NCBI RefSeq assembly: GCF_024623325.1
Contig: NZ_JANJZD010000009.1
Coordinates: forward strand, 1-64,000
From: Acetatifactor muris
GTDB lineage: Bacteria; Bacillota; Clostridia; Lachnospirales; Lachnospiraceae
DNA: 64,000 nt
Direction of reading: 5' to 3'
Shown: one piece after another, positions 51,807 through 61,346 of the stretch
How the letters are laid out: each line of letters opens with the position of its first letter
Numbering within the stretch: position 1 is the first letter of the stretch
Notes under the pieces: generated by a model
Seen by the model: only the letters and a program-made list of their open reading frames with translations
Databases searched by the model: none
Told to the model about the DNA's origin: nothing
Translations under genes and position numbers: made by a program

Positions 51807-53415
51807 TTTTTCTATATTCCTTTCGATACATCAGGGGTGTCATCCCCATGATTTTTTTAAACACTCTGAAAAAGTACTGACTGTCTTCATATCCGACTTT
51901 CTGCGAAATGTCCACCACACTCTCCTCCGTGTTCTCCAGGTACCATACCGCCTTCTGCACACGCAGATTCGTCAGATAGGCAATGGCAGACTGATTTGTC
52001 TCCCTTTTGAACATGGTGGAAAAATAATTGGGACTCATACCATAGCGGCCGGCCAGCTCGGTTATGGCAATATTCCGTTCAAAATTCTGCTGCATATACT
52101 GAATGGCCAGTTTGATTTTGTCCTCCGTATGTGCCTCCTGGAATTCCTGTCCGATATACCCGAGAAGCAGGGCATATAACCGTTCTGCCAGCTCCTGCGG
52201 TTCCGTCGTTTCATCCGCCAGAGCAAATCCTGACATCAGTTCCTCCAGTCTCTCCTCCCTGCCCTCCCTGGTGGGAAAAGCCAGAAGTGTCATATTGAGA
52301 ATCCTCCCCAGAATCATATGGATGAACTGCGCACTGTATCGTGACTGATGCTGCTCCGCAAAAATACGTCCCACAGATCTGCGCATCCCCTCCAGATCTC
52401 CTCTCTCCATAAGCGCTCCCAGAAGATTCAGCTCCGCCGTGGGAAAATTCTTTACCTCCAGCATCTTCCGATCCGCATGAAAGCAAAGGTTCAGTCTGTC
52501 CTGGGCGCTGCGCCATTTCAGCGCCTCCTCGGCCTCTCTTCTGGCATTGACATCCAGATTCTTCCTGCAGCTGCTGACTCCCATGGACAGAAACACATCC
52601 AGCTTTTTTTCGAACAGCGTATAGATTCTGGCAAAGATACGCTCTGCATCCTCCCGAAGGCTCATGGCGTCCTCCCCAATGAAAATCAGGTACATCTGCT
52701 CCATATTAGTCAGATTGTCTACAATCAGCTTTACTCCGCAGGATACCAGTTCTGAAAATACATTTCTCACCGAAAATCGAAGCAGCTCCGCATCTTCCCG
52801 TTCAAAGCTGCCCTGACAATAGCTGTCGGCTTCAATATTCAGGATTCCCAGCATCAGTATCTGTTCTCCTGCACAGAGCAGCTCCGGATAACGCTCCTGC
52901 AGCTGCGGATAGCGGTTTCGATTGTCCCATGCATTTTTCTCGTTCAGCAGGACATTGATCTCCCGCTCCAGCCAGAAATCCTGCTGTGTCCTGGCCAGAC
53001 GTTTTCTGGAAGAATCCATGGCTCTGCGCCTGGCGACCTCCTCCAGCTGTCCCATTGCCTTATTTATGGCTCTGGACAGTTCCTCATTTGCCAGAGGCTT
53101 CAGCAGATAATCCGACACCCCCAGAGAAATAGCTCTCTCCGCATAAGAAAATTCCGCATACCCGCTCAACAGGATAAACTGTGTATTTACCCCCCCATGC
53201 TTCTTCGCGCGCTCGATAAACGTCAGGCCGTCCAGATCGGGCATCTGAATGTCTACAATGCAGATATCCACCGGTGACTCCTCCAGTATCTTCAGTGCTT
53301 CTGTACCGCCTCCCGCCTCCTGCACCTGTTCAAAAGAAAACCCCAGAAATTCCAGCCGGGCCAGCAGTCCCTGCCGAATCAACGCCTCATCATCCACAAC
53401 CATCAATCTGTACAT
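51766..53415 (-). CDS. YesN-type response regulator with AraC domain
   Basis: A 549-residue regulator. The receiver domain starts YRLMVVDDEALIRQGLL, with the phospho-accepting Asp in DICIVDIQMPDLDG near residue 55 and Lys in YLLKPLANEEL near 105. A long central region follows. Two AraC helix-turn-helix motifs end the protein: NIAITELAGRYGMSPNYFST near 455 and ESVVDISQKVGYEDSQYFFR near 505. It overlaps the YesM kinase gene by 13 bp. It probably controls the importer and glycosidase genes. Confidence 0.94.
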   Translation of the reverse strand: MYRLMVVDDEALIRQGLLARLEFLGFSFEQVQEAGGGTEALKILEESPVDICIVDIQMPDLDGLTFIERAKKHGGVNTQFILLSGYAEFSYAERAISLGVSDYLLKPLANEELSRAINKAMGQLEEVARRRAMDSSRKRLARTQQDFWLEREINVLLNEKNAWDNRNRYPQLQERYPELLCAGEQILMLGILNIEADSYCQGSFEREDAELLRFSVRNVFSELVSCGVKLIVDNLTNMEQMYLIFIGEDAMSLREDAERIFARIYTLFEKKLDVFLSMGVSSCRKNLDVNARREAEEALKWRSAQDRLNLCFHADRKMLEVKNFPTAELNLLGALMERGDLEGMRRSVGRIFAEQHQSRYSAQFIHMILGRILNMTLLAFPTREGREERLEELMSGFALADETTEPQELAERLYALLLGYIGQEFQEAHTEDKIKLAIQYMQQNFERNIAITELAGRYGMSPNYFSTMFKRETNQSAIAYLTNLRVQKAVWYLENTEESVVDISQKVGYEDSQYFFRVFKKIMGMTPLMYRKEYRKNASERNDREKDNG

Positions 53416-55172
53416 TCTTCATCCCCTTTTCTTCGCAGCGGAAATGTTATCAGGAAACCGGAACCTCTGTACGGCCGGGATTCTATGCTGACTCCGTACC
53501 GGTCTCCGCAGGCCAGCCGGACACGACGATGCACATTTCTGACACCGATACTGCCCTTCTCTTCCCGACTGTTCTCCGGACGGCTGATATATTCTTCCAG
53601 CTCGCTTTTCCTTGTACTGTCCATCCCGATTCCATCATCTTCCACTTTCACATACAGTATCTCTCCCTGTCTCCCCACGCTGATCTTCAAAGTACCGTTT
53701 CCCGTCATGGGTGCAATTCCGTGAAGAATGGCATTTTCTACCACCGGCTGCAAAATAAAACGCAGAATCATACATTGCCTTACTTCCGGCTCAATATGAT
53801 AGAACACTTCAAATTTATCCCCGTAACGCACCTTCTGAATGAAGACATAATTTTCCACATGATGCAGTTCCTGTTCCACAGTGACAAATTCTCCATAGTC
53901 CTTACCCAGACTGTAACGGAAAATCTCCCCCAGTCTGCCGCACAGATCACAGACCGTAAAAGCCTGCCGCACAGCCGCAATAGAACTGATGGTTTCCAGT
54001 GTGTTGTACAGAAAATGCGGGTTGATCTGCAGCTGCAGATTCTGCAGCTCCGTCTCCTTCTTTTCCAGCTCCTGAACATAATTTTCCCTGATCAGAGCAT
54101 TGATGGTCTCCAGCATATGGGTAAACTGATCGTCCAGTACCTTCAGCTCATCATTTCCGGATATGGGCTCTGTGGCGGAAAAGTCTCCTGTCTCCACCCT
54201 TTTGAATTTATTTACCAGAATCGTAACCCTCCTGGAAAACATTCCGGCAAACAGATAGCATCCTATACTGTCAATACCCATCACCAGCAGAATCAGAGGT
54301 ATAATCGTACTGTTTACCTCCCGATGTTTTTGTTCCATTCCATCCGTCCCGAAAAAAAGCAGAAATTTCAGCCCACAGGTCTCCAGGTTCCTGACACATA
54401 CCATCTGCCCGTTGATAATTCTCACAGATTCCTCATCCCGGCCACTTTTCTCGATTTCCTCCAGACAGGCCAGCGCCTCTGTTTCTTCCACTCCTTCAGT
54501 CCGATATCTGCACTGCAGCTCCTCGTCAAAAACTGCTGTCCGAAAGCTGCTGCCATCCTCTGTTGCCGGCGCAAACAATCGTTCCATGTAAATCTCCAGT
54601 TTTGCGAATCCAATCTGTTCCTGTTTCAGGGAAACCAGATCCATCTGATAGATGGGATACACCAGTACCCCCAGATTGTTACCGGTACCTGCGGAATTTT
54701 CATAGAAAAACCATTCTCCCATTTTGCCCTGCCACACCGGGTACCATTTCTCCCTGACCGCCGTGTCTTTCATGGTAACCCTTCTGCCGTATACCGGCGC
54801 ATTCTTCAATTCCGAATAAATCATACAGTTGCGGATCGTACTCTGTTCATCCAAAATCAGAGATTTGGACACCTCCTCGCTGATCATGCCGCCCCTGGTA
54901 TACGAGTTCAGTGCCGTACTTCCAAGCTGCTCAACAATCACGGTATTCTGGGTAATAAACTTCAGGCTGGTCTCATACCGCGCCAGCTTCTCCTGAATCC
55001 CTCCCAGGTACTGAGAGGCGAGAATCTCATAAGAATGCGTCAGTTCCTGTCCTGCCAGTTCATTGACACGATTGTACATATACAGCCCCAAAACGGCAAT
55101 CGGCAGAATGCCCGCCAGAATGAAAAACAATGCCAGCTGATGAAAAACTGTGCTGTAGCGCTTCCTCCGCAT
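53403..55172 (-). CDS. YesM-type sensor histidine kinase
   Basis: Membrane sensor of 589 residues. A first helix near residues 10-32 and a second near 290-310 (IPLILLVMGIDSIGCYLFAG) frame an extracellular sensor region. A HAMP segment follows. The His_kinase box is QINPHFLYNTLETISSIAAV near 385, then HATPase motifs VVENAILHGI and VEDDGIGMD. It is paired with the overlapping YesN regulator. Such pairs usually sense extracellular oligosaccharides through a binding protein. Confidence 0.94.
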   Translation of the reverse strand: MRRKRYSTVFHQLALFFILAGILPIAVLGLYMYNRVNELAGQELTHSYEILASQYLGGIQEKLARYETSLKFITQNTVIVEQLGSTALNSYTRGGMISEEVSKSLILDEQSTIRNCMIYSELKNAPVYGRRVTMKDTAVREKWYPVWQGKMGEWFFYENSAGTGNNLGVLVYPIYQMDLVSLKQEQIGFAKLEIYMERLFAPATEDGSSFRTAVFDEELQCRYRTEGVEETEALACLEEIEKSGRDEESVRIINGQMVCVRNLETCGLKFLLFFGTDGMEQKHREVNSTIIPLILLVMGIDSIGCYLFAGMFSRRVTILVNKFKRVETGDFSATEPISGNDELKVLDDQFTHMLETINALIRENYVQELEKKETELQNLQLQINPHFLYNTLETISSIAAVRQAFTVCDLCGRLGEIFRYSLGKDYGEFVTVEQELHHVENYVFIQKVRYGDKFEVFYHIEPEVRQCMILRFILQPVVENAILHGIAPMTGNGTLKISVGRQGEILYVKVEDDGIGMDSTRKSELEEYISRPENSREEKGSIGVRNVHRRVRLACGDRYGVSIESRPYRGSGFLITFPLRRKGDEECTD

Positions 55173-55207
55173 GCTTTCTGCCCCCTTTACCTACTGATTC
55201 AGTTTCC

Positions 55208-55236
55208 AGTATAGATATAATTTCCAGTGTCGTAAA
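55208..55236 (-). promoter_or_regulatory. Promoter of the YesM/YesN operon
   Basis: Minus-strand TTTACG (55236-55231) and TATACT (55213-55208), 17 bp apart, 36 bp before ATG 55172. Confidence 0.6.
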
Positions 55237-55328
55237 TAAAGAAAATTTAAAATAGAATGTGGACTTTTTGTAACTGCTTCGTTGAGACCGGAAAAATCAC
55301 ACAGTCCTTCAGCACTCTGTCCGAACTG

Positions 55329-55361
55329 TAAAAAATCAGACTCTCCCGAAAGAAAGTCTGA
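55329..55361 (-). terminator. Terminator of the ABC exporter genes
   Basis: Minus-strand TCAGACT (55361-55355) and AGTCTGA (55342-55336) form a stem followed by TTTTTT. It lies 46 bp beyond the second ABC gene. Confidence 0.75.
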
Positions 55362-55406
55362 CCAGAAAATGTATCCTGTACACATAATATATGAAAATTC
55401 CCCTGA

Positions 55407-57278
55407 CTACAGCGAAAAATCACGGCTGCTGTCTCCCGGCTCGCGGTAGTACTTCGCCTGTGCATTCCACAGGCCCGCATAGTACCCTCCGGCGGCAATC
55501 AGTTCCCCGTGGCTGCCTCTCTCCACGATTCTGCCTGCATCAAAAACGATAATATCCTCACAGAACCGGCAGCTGCTCATTCGATGGGAAATGTAAATAC
55601 TGGTTCTGCCCTCCACCATCTGGTTAAAACGGGCATAAACCTCCGCCTCCGCCTTCGGGTCCAGCGCGGCGGTAGGCTCATCCAGAATTACCACCGGCGC
55701 ATCCTTGTAAAGCGCTCTGGCCAGCGCCAGCTTCTGTGCCTCACCGCCGCTGACCTCCACACCGTCCTCCAAATCTTTATAGAGCCAGGTGTCTGCTCCC
55801 TTTTCCATTTTCCTCACTGTCTCTCCGGCATCCGCCTGCTCCAGTGCTTCCCACAGCTTATCCTCCTGATATGGAAAGCCGGCCGCCACATTTTCCCATA
55901 CGGGAAGAGAAAAGAGTGTGAAATCCTGAAATACCACACCGAACAGACGGCGGTATTCTTCTTCGTCATACTTCCGGATATCTACCCCGTTTAACGTAAT
56001 CTGTCCCTCCGTGGGCTCATAAAGCCCACAGAGAAGCTTGATGAAGGTACTCTTCCCGGCACCGTTTCTCCCTACCACAGCCATTTTCCCTTTGATTCGA
56101 ATCCTGCAGTTCACATCCCTCAGCACCGGTCCTGAGCTTCCCGGATACTGAAAGCTCACATGTTCAAAGGCAATCTCATATTCCCCGTCGGACCGCTTCT
56201 CCACCGGAATGGTCCCCTTTGCATGCAGGCTGTCCATGTCCAGGAAGGCCAGAAACTCCTGCATATAAGTGCAAATCTTCCGCAACTCCCCGTGAGCGGT
56301 AATGAAAGTAAAGCAGGCCCCGCCGAACTGATTCAGTGCCCCGGCATACCGGGTAAAGGCTCCTACAGTAATGGCTCCCGTCACCGCTTTCATAGTTACC
56401 AGAAGATAGGACGCCATGGTAAAAAAGCTGTTCACCACCTTGTTGGCATCGCTCTCTTCTCTTCCCACTCTGCACATTCTCCCGAAATAATCCCTGGATT
56501 TTCTGTAAAACACATGAGCATTTTTCAGAATCATTTCCTCCATGCCATATAATCGAATCATCTTCCCCGCTTTCGGGTCTCCGAACACATGATTCATCAG
56601 ATAACTCAGCTGATTCTCCACCCCTGTGTGGGCCTGGAAGATTTCTGTCTGCTTTACGGCAAATCGTCTGAATACTTTCCACGAGCCATACGCCATTCCC
56701 CCCAGAACCACTGCAAATAAAATGACAGAGGGCACAGGACCGGCCAGGATTCCCGGAATTCCCGACAAGTCCCCGGATCCGGCCAGACACAGATACAGCA
56801 CCAGCCCCGATGAAAGCAGCACATTCAGCACTGCTTTCAGGATGTCACAGTAATGGTACAGCACCATGCCCAGCCCGCCGTACATGTCCGATGTTCTCTC
56901 CGAAAAGAGAATTTTCTCCGACACTTCTGCTTTCTCCATGGTCTCGTAATCCATGGAAAAGGATTTCTCCCGCAGCCATACATAAAAAAGCAGCCATATT
57001 TTCGTCCGAAGTCCCTTGAAGCGTCTCCGTATCAGGTGAATGGACACTCCGAAGACCAGATTTGTTCCCAGCAGGGCCATCGCCAGCCATGCCGCCTGTT
57101 CGTATGCCCCGGCCAACAGAATGTCAATCAGCGCAGAAGTCAGAAACAGGCTGACATAAATCTGTGCCACAGAAAAACACAGTTCCAGCAGATGCAGGGG
57201 AATGATAATGGAATCCTCAGAATGAATCATCCTCAGAAGCCGGAACCCCGTCTTGTGAATAGAAATGAAATTACGCAT
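55407..57278 (-). CDS. ABC exporter half-transporter, second gene
   Basis: Fused membrane and ATPase protein of 623 residues. About six helices precede the nucleotide-binding domain. Walker A is AVVGRNGAGKSTFIKLL near residue 420, the signature is VEVSGGEAQKLALARALYKD and Walker B is PVVILDEPTAALD. ATG 57278 follows AAGGAGAGGAG. It lies 19 bp after another half-transporter, so the two should pair as a heterodimer. Substrate unknown; a peptide or lipid is possible given the adjacent LytTR system. Confidence 0.92.
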   Translation of the reverse strand: MRNFISIHKTGFRLLRMIHSEDSIIIPLHLLELCFSVAQIYVSLFLTSALIDILLAGAYEQAAWLAMALLGTNLVFGVSIHLIRRRFKGLRTKIWLLFYVWLREKSFSMDYETMEKAEVSEKILFSERTSDMYGGLGMVLYHYCDILKAVLNVLLSSGLVLYLCLAGSGDLSGIPGILAGPVPSVILFAVVLGGMAYGSWKVFRRFAVKQTEIFQAHTGVENQLSYLMNHVFGDPKAGKMIRLYGMEEMILKNAHVFYRKSRDYFGRMCRVGREESDANKVVNSFFTMASYLLVTMKAVTGAITVGAFTRYAGALNQFGGACFTFITAHGELRKICTYMQEFLAFLDMDSLHAKGTIPVEKRSDGEYEIAFEHVSFQYPGSSGPVLRDVNCRIRIKGKMAVVGRNGAGKSTFIKLLCGLYEPTEGQITLNGVDIRKYDEEEYRRLFGVVFQDFTLFSLPVWENVAAGFPYQEDKLWEALEQADAGETVRKMEKGADTWLYKDLEDGVEVSGGEAQKLALARALYKDAPVVILDEPTAALDPKAEAEVYARFNQMVEGRTSIYISHRMSSCRFCEDIIVFDAGRIVERGSHGELIAAGGYYAGLWNAQAKYYREPGDSSRDFSL

Positions 57279-57297
57279 ATTACTCCTCTCCTTGCCG

Positions 57298-59115
57298 TTA
57301 TATGGATTCTGATACTGCATGGCAGTTCATCTCACTGTCTGCGTCATTGCGATAATACCTGGCCTGCAGCGCAAAAAGCTCCGCGTATGCTCCATTTGCT
57401 TTCATCAGGCTCTCATGGCTTCCCTCCTGAATGATATGTCCTTCCTCCAGAAAGAGAATTCTGTCGCAGAACCGTGTGGAGCTCAGTCGATGGGAAATGA
57501 AAACCGTTGTCTTCCCCTGTATCATCTCATCATATTTCTCGTACATTTCGCTTTCCGCAATGGGGTCCAGAGCTGCTGTGGGTTCATCCAGAATGACAAT
57601 GGGCGCATCTTTATACAGGGCCCTGGCCAGCATCAGCTTCTGCAGCTCCCCGCCGGACAGCGTCACGCCCTTCGGGTCCAAATCCCGGTTCATCACAGTG
57701 TTCAGTCCTTCCGGCAGCTCCCGCACCCGCTCCAAAAGTCCGGATTTTTCCAGGCTTTCCCGCAATTTCCCGCTGTCTTCCTGTCCCTCTCTCTCACAGG
57801 TGACATTCTCTCCCAGCGGAAAGGAGAAGACGGACACATCCTGAAATACCACTGCAAACTCCCGAAATAATTTCTCCCGGGACAGACTGCTCATGTCCTG
57901 ACCATCCAGATAAATCTTCCCGGCAGTGGGGCGGTACAATCCGCACAAAAGCTTGACCAGGGTAGTCTTCCCGGCCCCGTTCAGCCCTACCAGCGCCAGC
58001 TTCTCTCCCGGCCGAAGCCTCAGATTCAGGTCATGGATGGTATCTTTCCCATTCCCTTCATAGCGAAAGCACACATTTTCCAGACGGATTTCATGGATGC
58101 TTCCCGGATGTGTCGGCGCCTCCCGCTCTCCCTGCTCAATACCGAAATCCATAAAATCCCGATATCCGTCCATCAGCTTCTCATTCTGGGCTATCTCCTG
58201 CACTGCCTCGAACACACCCCGCATCCAGGATTCAAATCCCGCTGCAATCCCCACATACAGCAGGAAACCGGGAAGGGTCAGATTTCCTGCGGCCATCTGC
58301 CAGAGAAGCCAGCCATACAGAATAATATTCCCTCCGAAGGATAACAGGCTCTGCACAATGCCGGCCACTGTGAATCCACTCCTCCCCCTGTCCAGGATAG
58401 CGCAGATTTTCCCGATGCACTCCCGAAATGCCCTGAGGAACCAGACATCCATCCGGTAGAGCCGGATGTCCTTTCCTTTTCCCGCGTCCACGGATACCCT
58501 CCGCAGATAGTGAAAGCGTTTCCACTCCCGCTCCACTTCGCCATCCATCTGATATACTCTCCTGCCGGCCTGCATGTGAAAGGCAGAAGTAATCAGTGTC
58601 TGTACTGTCAGAAGCAGCAGCATGAGCAGACTGGCTCTCCCCACAGTCACTCCGTACAGAACAAGCCCTCCCAGATGCAGAAACAGCTCACAGAATCCCT
58701 TTGCATAGGCTTCTATCCCTGCATCGTTTCCGGAATACAGATTCCGCTGCGCCGCCTCCCATTTTTTCTGCCCTTCCGCACTTTCCCGGCTCTGTCCGTC
58801 CATGGTCAGCGTTTTCCTGTAAAATTCCTCCGCCATATCCAGCCGAAACATAAAAAGCTTCTCCCGCCGCAGAGAGCTGAAATGACTCTGCAAAAATCGG
58901 ACCATCTGCAGCAGAAGCACATAGGCCGCCACCAGCAGCAGAATCTCTTCCGGTCTCCTGCCGCTCACAAGACAGGCTGCCACCGCTCCCGCCAGCGCGG
59001 CCTCCAGAAAGGGCAGCAGCACACTGAGCCCAATGTCTGTGACACAGACAGCGACAGCCCGGTTGCCTTCCTTCTGCCTCAGATGAGATATTGTGTAGTG
59101 AAAATTTCCATGCAT
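57298..59115 (-). CDS. ABC exporter half-transporter, first gene
   Basis: A 605-residue partner of the downstream half-transporter. ATG 59115 follows AGGAGG by eight bases; an in-frame GTG at 59148 lies inside the leader hairpin. Walker A is ALVGLNGAGKTTLVKLL near residue 400, the signature VTLSGGELQKLMLARALYKD and Walker B PIVILDEPTAALDP. No peptidase domain is present. The leader carries the conserved hairpin described at 59136-59192. Confidence 0.92.
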   Translation of the reverse strand: MHGNFHYTISHLRQKEGNRAVAVCVTDIGLSVLLPFLEAALAGAVAACLVSGRRPEEILLLVAAYVLLLQMVRFLQSHFSSLRREKLFMFRLDMAEEFYRKTLTMDGQSRESAEGQKKWEAAQRNLYSGNDAGIEAYAKGFCELFLHLGGLVLYGVTVGRASLLMLLLLTVQTLITSAFHMQAGRRVYQMDGEVEREWKRFHYLRRVSVDAGKGKDIRLYRMDVWFLRAFRECIGKICAILDRGRSGFTVAGIVQSLLSFGGNIILYGWLLWQMAAGNLTLPGFLLYVGIAAGFESWMRGVFEAVQEIAQNEKLMDGYRDFMDFGIEQGEREAPTHPGSIHEIRLENVCFRYEGNGKDTIHDLNLRLRPGEKLALVGLNGAGKTTLVKLLCGLYRPTAGKIYLDGQDMSSLSREKLFREFAVVFQDVSVFSFPLGENVTCEREGQEDSGKLRESLEKSGLLERVRELPEGLNTVMNRDLDPKGVTLSGGELQKLMLARALYKDAPIVILDEPTAALDPIAESEMYEKYDEMIQGKTTVFISHRLSSTRFCDRILFLEEGHIIQEGSHESLMKANGAYAELFALQARYYRNDADSEMNCHAVSESI

Positions 59116-59135
59116 TTCTCCAGCCTCCTGATTTA

Positions 59136-59192
59136 GTCGCTGCGCCACGACTCTGTAAAACAGAGTCTCTCCGCGGCAGCTCTGTCCCTATA
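59136..59192 (-). promoter_or_regulatory. Structured leader before the ABC exporter
   Basis: On the minus strand the sequence GTCGTGGCGCAGCGAC (59151-59136) ends 6 nt before AGGAGG. It is nested with a perfect GACTCTGT/ACAGAGTC hairpin (59149-59167), and outer GCTGC/GCAGC pairing closes a compound stem. It is related to the leaders at 38913 and 63681. Confidence 0.65.
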
Positions 59193-59224
59193 ATAAAGCA
59201 GGAACCCCCGTCTGTGGGGATTCC
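59190..59224 (-). terminator. Hairpin after the GHKL kinase
   Basis: Minus-strand GGAATCCCC (59224-59216) and GGGGGTTCC (59209-59201) pair with one mismatch, followed by TGCTTTATTAT. Probable weak terminator 33 bp past the kinase gene. Confidence 0.55.
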
Positions 59225-59256
59225 CGCACGAAATGTCTTATATTTTTCATGAAAAG

Positions 59257-60447
59257 TCAGGTGAGCGGCATGGTCACCTCCGCCGCGAATATCCCCGGCT
59301 CGTTTGCCAGGTTCAGATAGCCGCCATACCTGTCCACCGCGGCTTTCACCCGCTTCATCCCCAGGCCGTGATTTCCCCTTTTTTCAGTGATATAATTCCT
59401 CTGATTAAAGCCAGGCTCTTCCCTGGCGGAATTCTGTACAGAGAGATAGAGCTGGCTCCCGTTCACCGTCATATAAATCCGCAGAAACCGCTGGAACTCC
59501 TGTGTCTGGACGCAGGCCTCCAGCGCATTGTCCAGCAGATTTCCCAGAATCACACACATGTCCACATCTTCCACGGCTATCTGTTCCGGCACCTTCACTT
59601 TGCAGTTTACAGAAATCTTCTGCCGTCTGGCCAACGTCAGCTTGCTGTTTAAAATGGCATCCACCATCAGATTCCCTGACCTGACCACAGTGTCTACCCG
59701 GTCCAGCTCTTTCTCCAGCTGGTCCAGATAAGTCCTGACCTCTTCAAGATTTCCCATGCTCAGCCAGGCCTTCATCACCTGCATATGATTGTGATAATCG
59801 TGGCGCCAGCCCCGCATGTCCATATAAATTTCTCTGATTTCTCCATAGCTGTGTTCCATCAGTTCCCTGCGGAATTCCTCTGTCCGGAAGGCAAATCCTT
59901 TTTGATAGAAATACAGTGTCCCCTCCACTGCAAGAAAGAGCAGCAGTTCCAGCACTACGCCTCCCCACAGGAGAACGCCTTTCAGCGGCTCCTCTGCCCT
60001 GATTTCCCCTGTACAGGCCAGCAGCCACAAAAAGGCGGATATCAAAGCAAATGCCCCGGCTGTGAGTCCCCCGTTTGCCAGCCTCAGGCTATCTCTTTTT
60101 TTCGACAGAAGCAATAAGAAGACGAACAGAATGCCGCCGGCCGCCGCAAAATACATCTCCGGCGGCAGCATGACCACTATCACCAGGCAAAGACCCGGCA
60201 GCAGAATTCTCCACCACTGTCTCTCAAACGGTTCGGCGTCAAAAAACAGATCATACAGCAAAATCACCCCGGAAATCAAAAGCCATATCAGCCAGCGGGG
60301 AAGAAAAAAGGAAAGCATTGCAAGCGCTCCCGTCAGCCCGAATCCCACCGCTTTCTTTCCGGCTCCTTTTTCCATACTGCCCGTCTGCCCCATGTAATAC
60401 CAGTATAAAACCAGCCACAGAATCGTGAAAACCATCCGTTCTCTCAT
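59257..60447 (-). CDS. GHKL sensor kinase (AgrC-like)
   Basis: A 396-residue membrane kinase. About six hydrophobic segments occupy residues 1-185. The histidine box is MRGWRHDYHNHMQVMKAWLS near residue 222, the ATPase N box is LLDNALEACVQTQ near 310, and the G box is KRGNHGLGMKRVKAAV near 360. ATG 60447 overlaps the regulator stop (ATGA). AgrC-like kinases usually sense peptides, but no precursor gene was found here. The paired regulator is LytTR type. Confidence 0.9.
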   Translation of the reverse strand: MRERMVFTILWLVLYWYYMGQTGSMEKGAGKKAVGFGLTGALAMLSFFLPRWLIWLLISGVILLYDLFFDAEPFERQWWRILLPGLCLVIVVMLPPEMYFAAAGGILFVFLLLLSKKRDSLRLANGGLTAGAFALISAFLWLLACTGEIRAEEPLKGVLLWGGVVLELLLFLAVEGTLYFYQKGFAFRTEEFRRELMEHSYGEIREIYMDMRGWRHDYHNHMQVMKAWLSMGNLEEVRTYLDQLEKELDRVDTVVRSGNLMVDAILNSKLTLARRQKISVNCKVKVPEQIAVEDVDMCVILGNLLDNALEACVQTQEFQRFLRIYMTVNGSQLYLSVQNSAREEPGFNQRNYITEKRGNHGLGMKRVKAAVDRYGGYLNLANEPGIFAAEVTMPLT

Positions 60448-61178
60448 TCCACCCTCCCGCGGTAATACTCCAGGTAAGCCTGATTCAGCGCCACCCATCT
60501 GCCGCGGGCCACGGGAAGCACTTCTCCGGTATCCAGCGTGATCTCCTTCCTGTTTATCCTGGCCACACAGGCCAGATTCACCAGGCAGGAACGGTGAATC
60601 CGGAAAAAATTACCGCTTATTTCCTGCAGCCTCTCCTCCAGCCGCTGAATTCCTGTAATGCATCGGATGGGCTCCCTGTCTCCCCTGCCATGAATCCAGG
60701 TGTTGTGGGCAGTGCTCTCCAGATAAGCCACTTCCGTCAGCTTCACTCTGGCCATCCCCCCTGCCGTCTCAAACAAAAGCGAGGTTGGCTCCTTCTCCCA
60801 CCTCATGACAGCTTTGTCCAGGCAGGCATAAAGTCGCTTTTCCTCCACCGGCTTTACCAGGTAGGACGCAGCCTCCACATCATAGCCATCCAGCGCATAC
60901 TCCGCAAGCCCTGTCACAAAGGCAATCTGCATATCCTTCCCCTCTGCCCGCAGCCTGCGGGCCAGGGACATACCGTCTGCTCCCGGCATGTCGATGTCCA
61001 GAAGCAGAAGATCCGGTTCCCTTTTCTCCTCCCGCAGAAAAAGGAACTGCTCCGCATTCCTGCAGCTGTCCACACAAACCGGCCTCCTCCTCTCCTCAGC
61101 CCAGGCCTTCACGGCCGCTTCCATCCAGGAGAGCTGCGCCGGCTCATCATCGCAAATCACAATGTACAGGCTTCCCAA
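60444..61178 (-). CDS. LytTR response regulator
   Basis: Receiver plus LytTR DNA-binding protein. It begins SLYIVICDDEPAQLSWMEAA and has the phospho-Asp in DLLLLDIDMPGADG near residue 60. The LytTR domain spans about 145-244 (VAYLESTAHNTWIHGRGDRE; FFRIHRSCLVNLACVARINR). The exact start is unclear: TTG 61178 behind GGGGAGG gives a normal receiver. GTG 61247 would add a charged 23-residue extension. A promoter at 61265-61293 serves it and the kinase. Confidence 0.9.
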   Translation of the reverse strand: MGSLYIVICDDEPAQLSWMEAAVKAWAEERRRPVCVDSCRNAEQFLFLREEKREPDLLLLDIDMPGADGMSLARRLRAEGKDMQIAFVTGLAEYALDGYDVEAASYLVKPVEEKRLYACLDKAVMRWEKEPTSLLFETAGGMARVKLTEVAYLESTAHNTWIHGRGDREPIRCITGIQRLEERLQEISGNFFRIHRSCLVNLACVARINRKEITLDTGEVLPVARGRWVALNQAYLEYYRGRVE

Positions 61179-61264
61179 TCCGTCTTCCCCTCCCCTTTCA
61201 TCTACAGTGTCCCCATGTCTCCTGTTCTTCTGCCGATATCCCGGCACCCATAACTGTCATGTTC

Positions 61265-61293
61265 AGTTTACCACGCTTTTCTGCTCTCAACAA
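61265..61293 (-). promoter_or_regulatory. Promoter of the LytTR operon
   Basis: Minus-strand TTGTTG (61293-61288) and TAAACT (61270-61265), 17 bp apart. Confidence 0.6.
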
Positions 61294-61346
61294 CTGTTTG
61301 TTTTTCCGCTCCCTTCTGTGCCGGCACCATTCCCCGCAAAGCCCTC

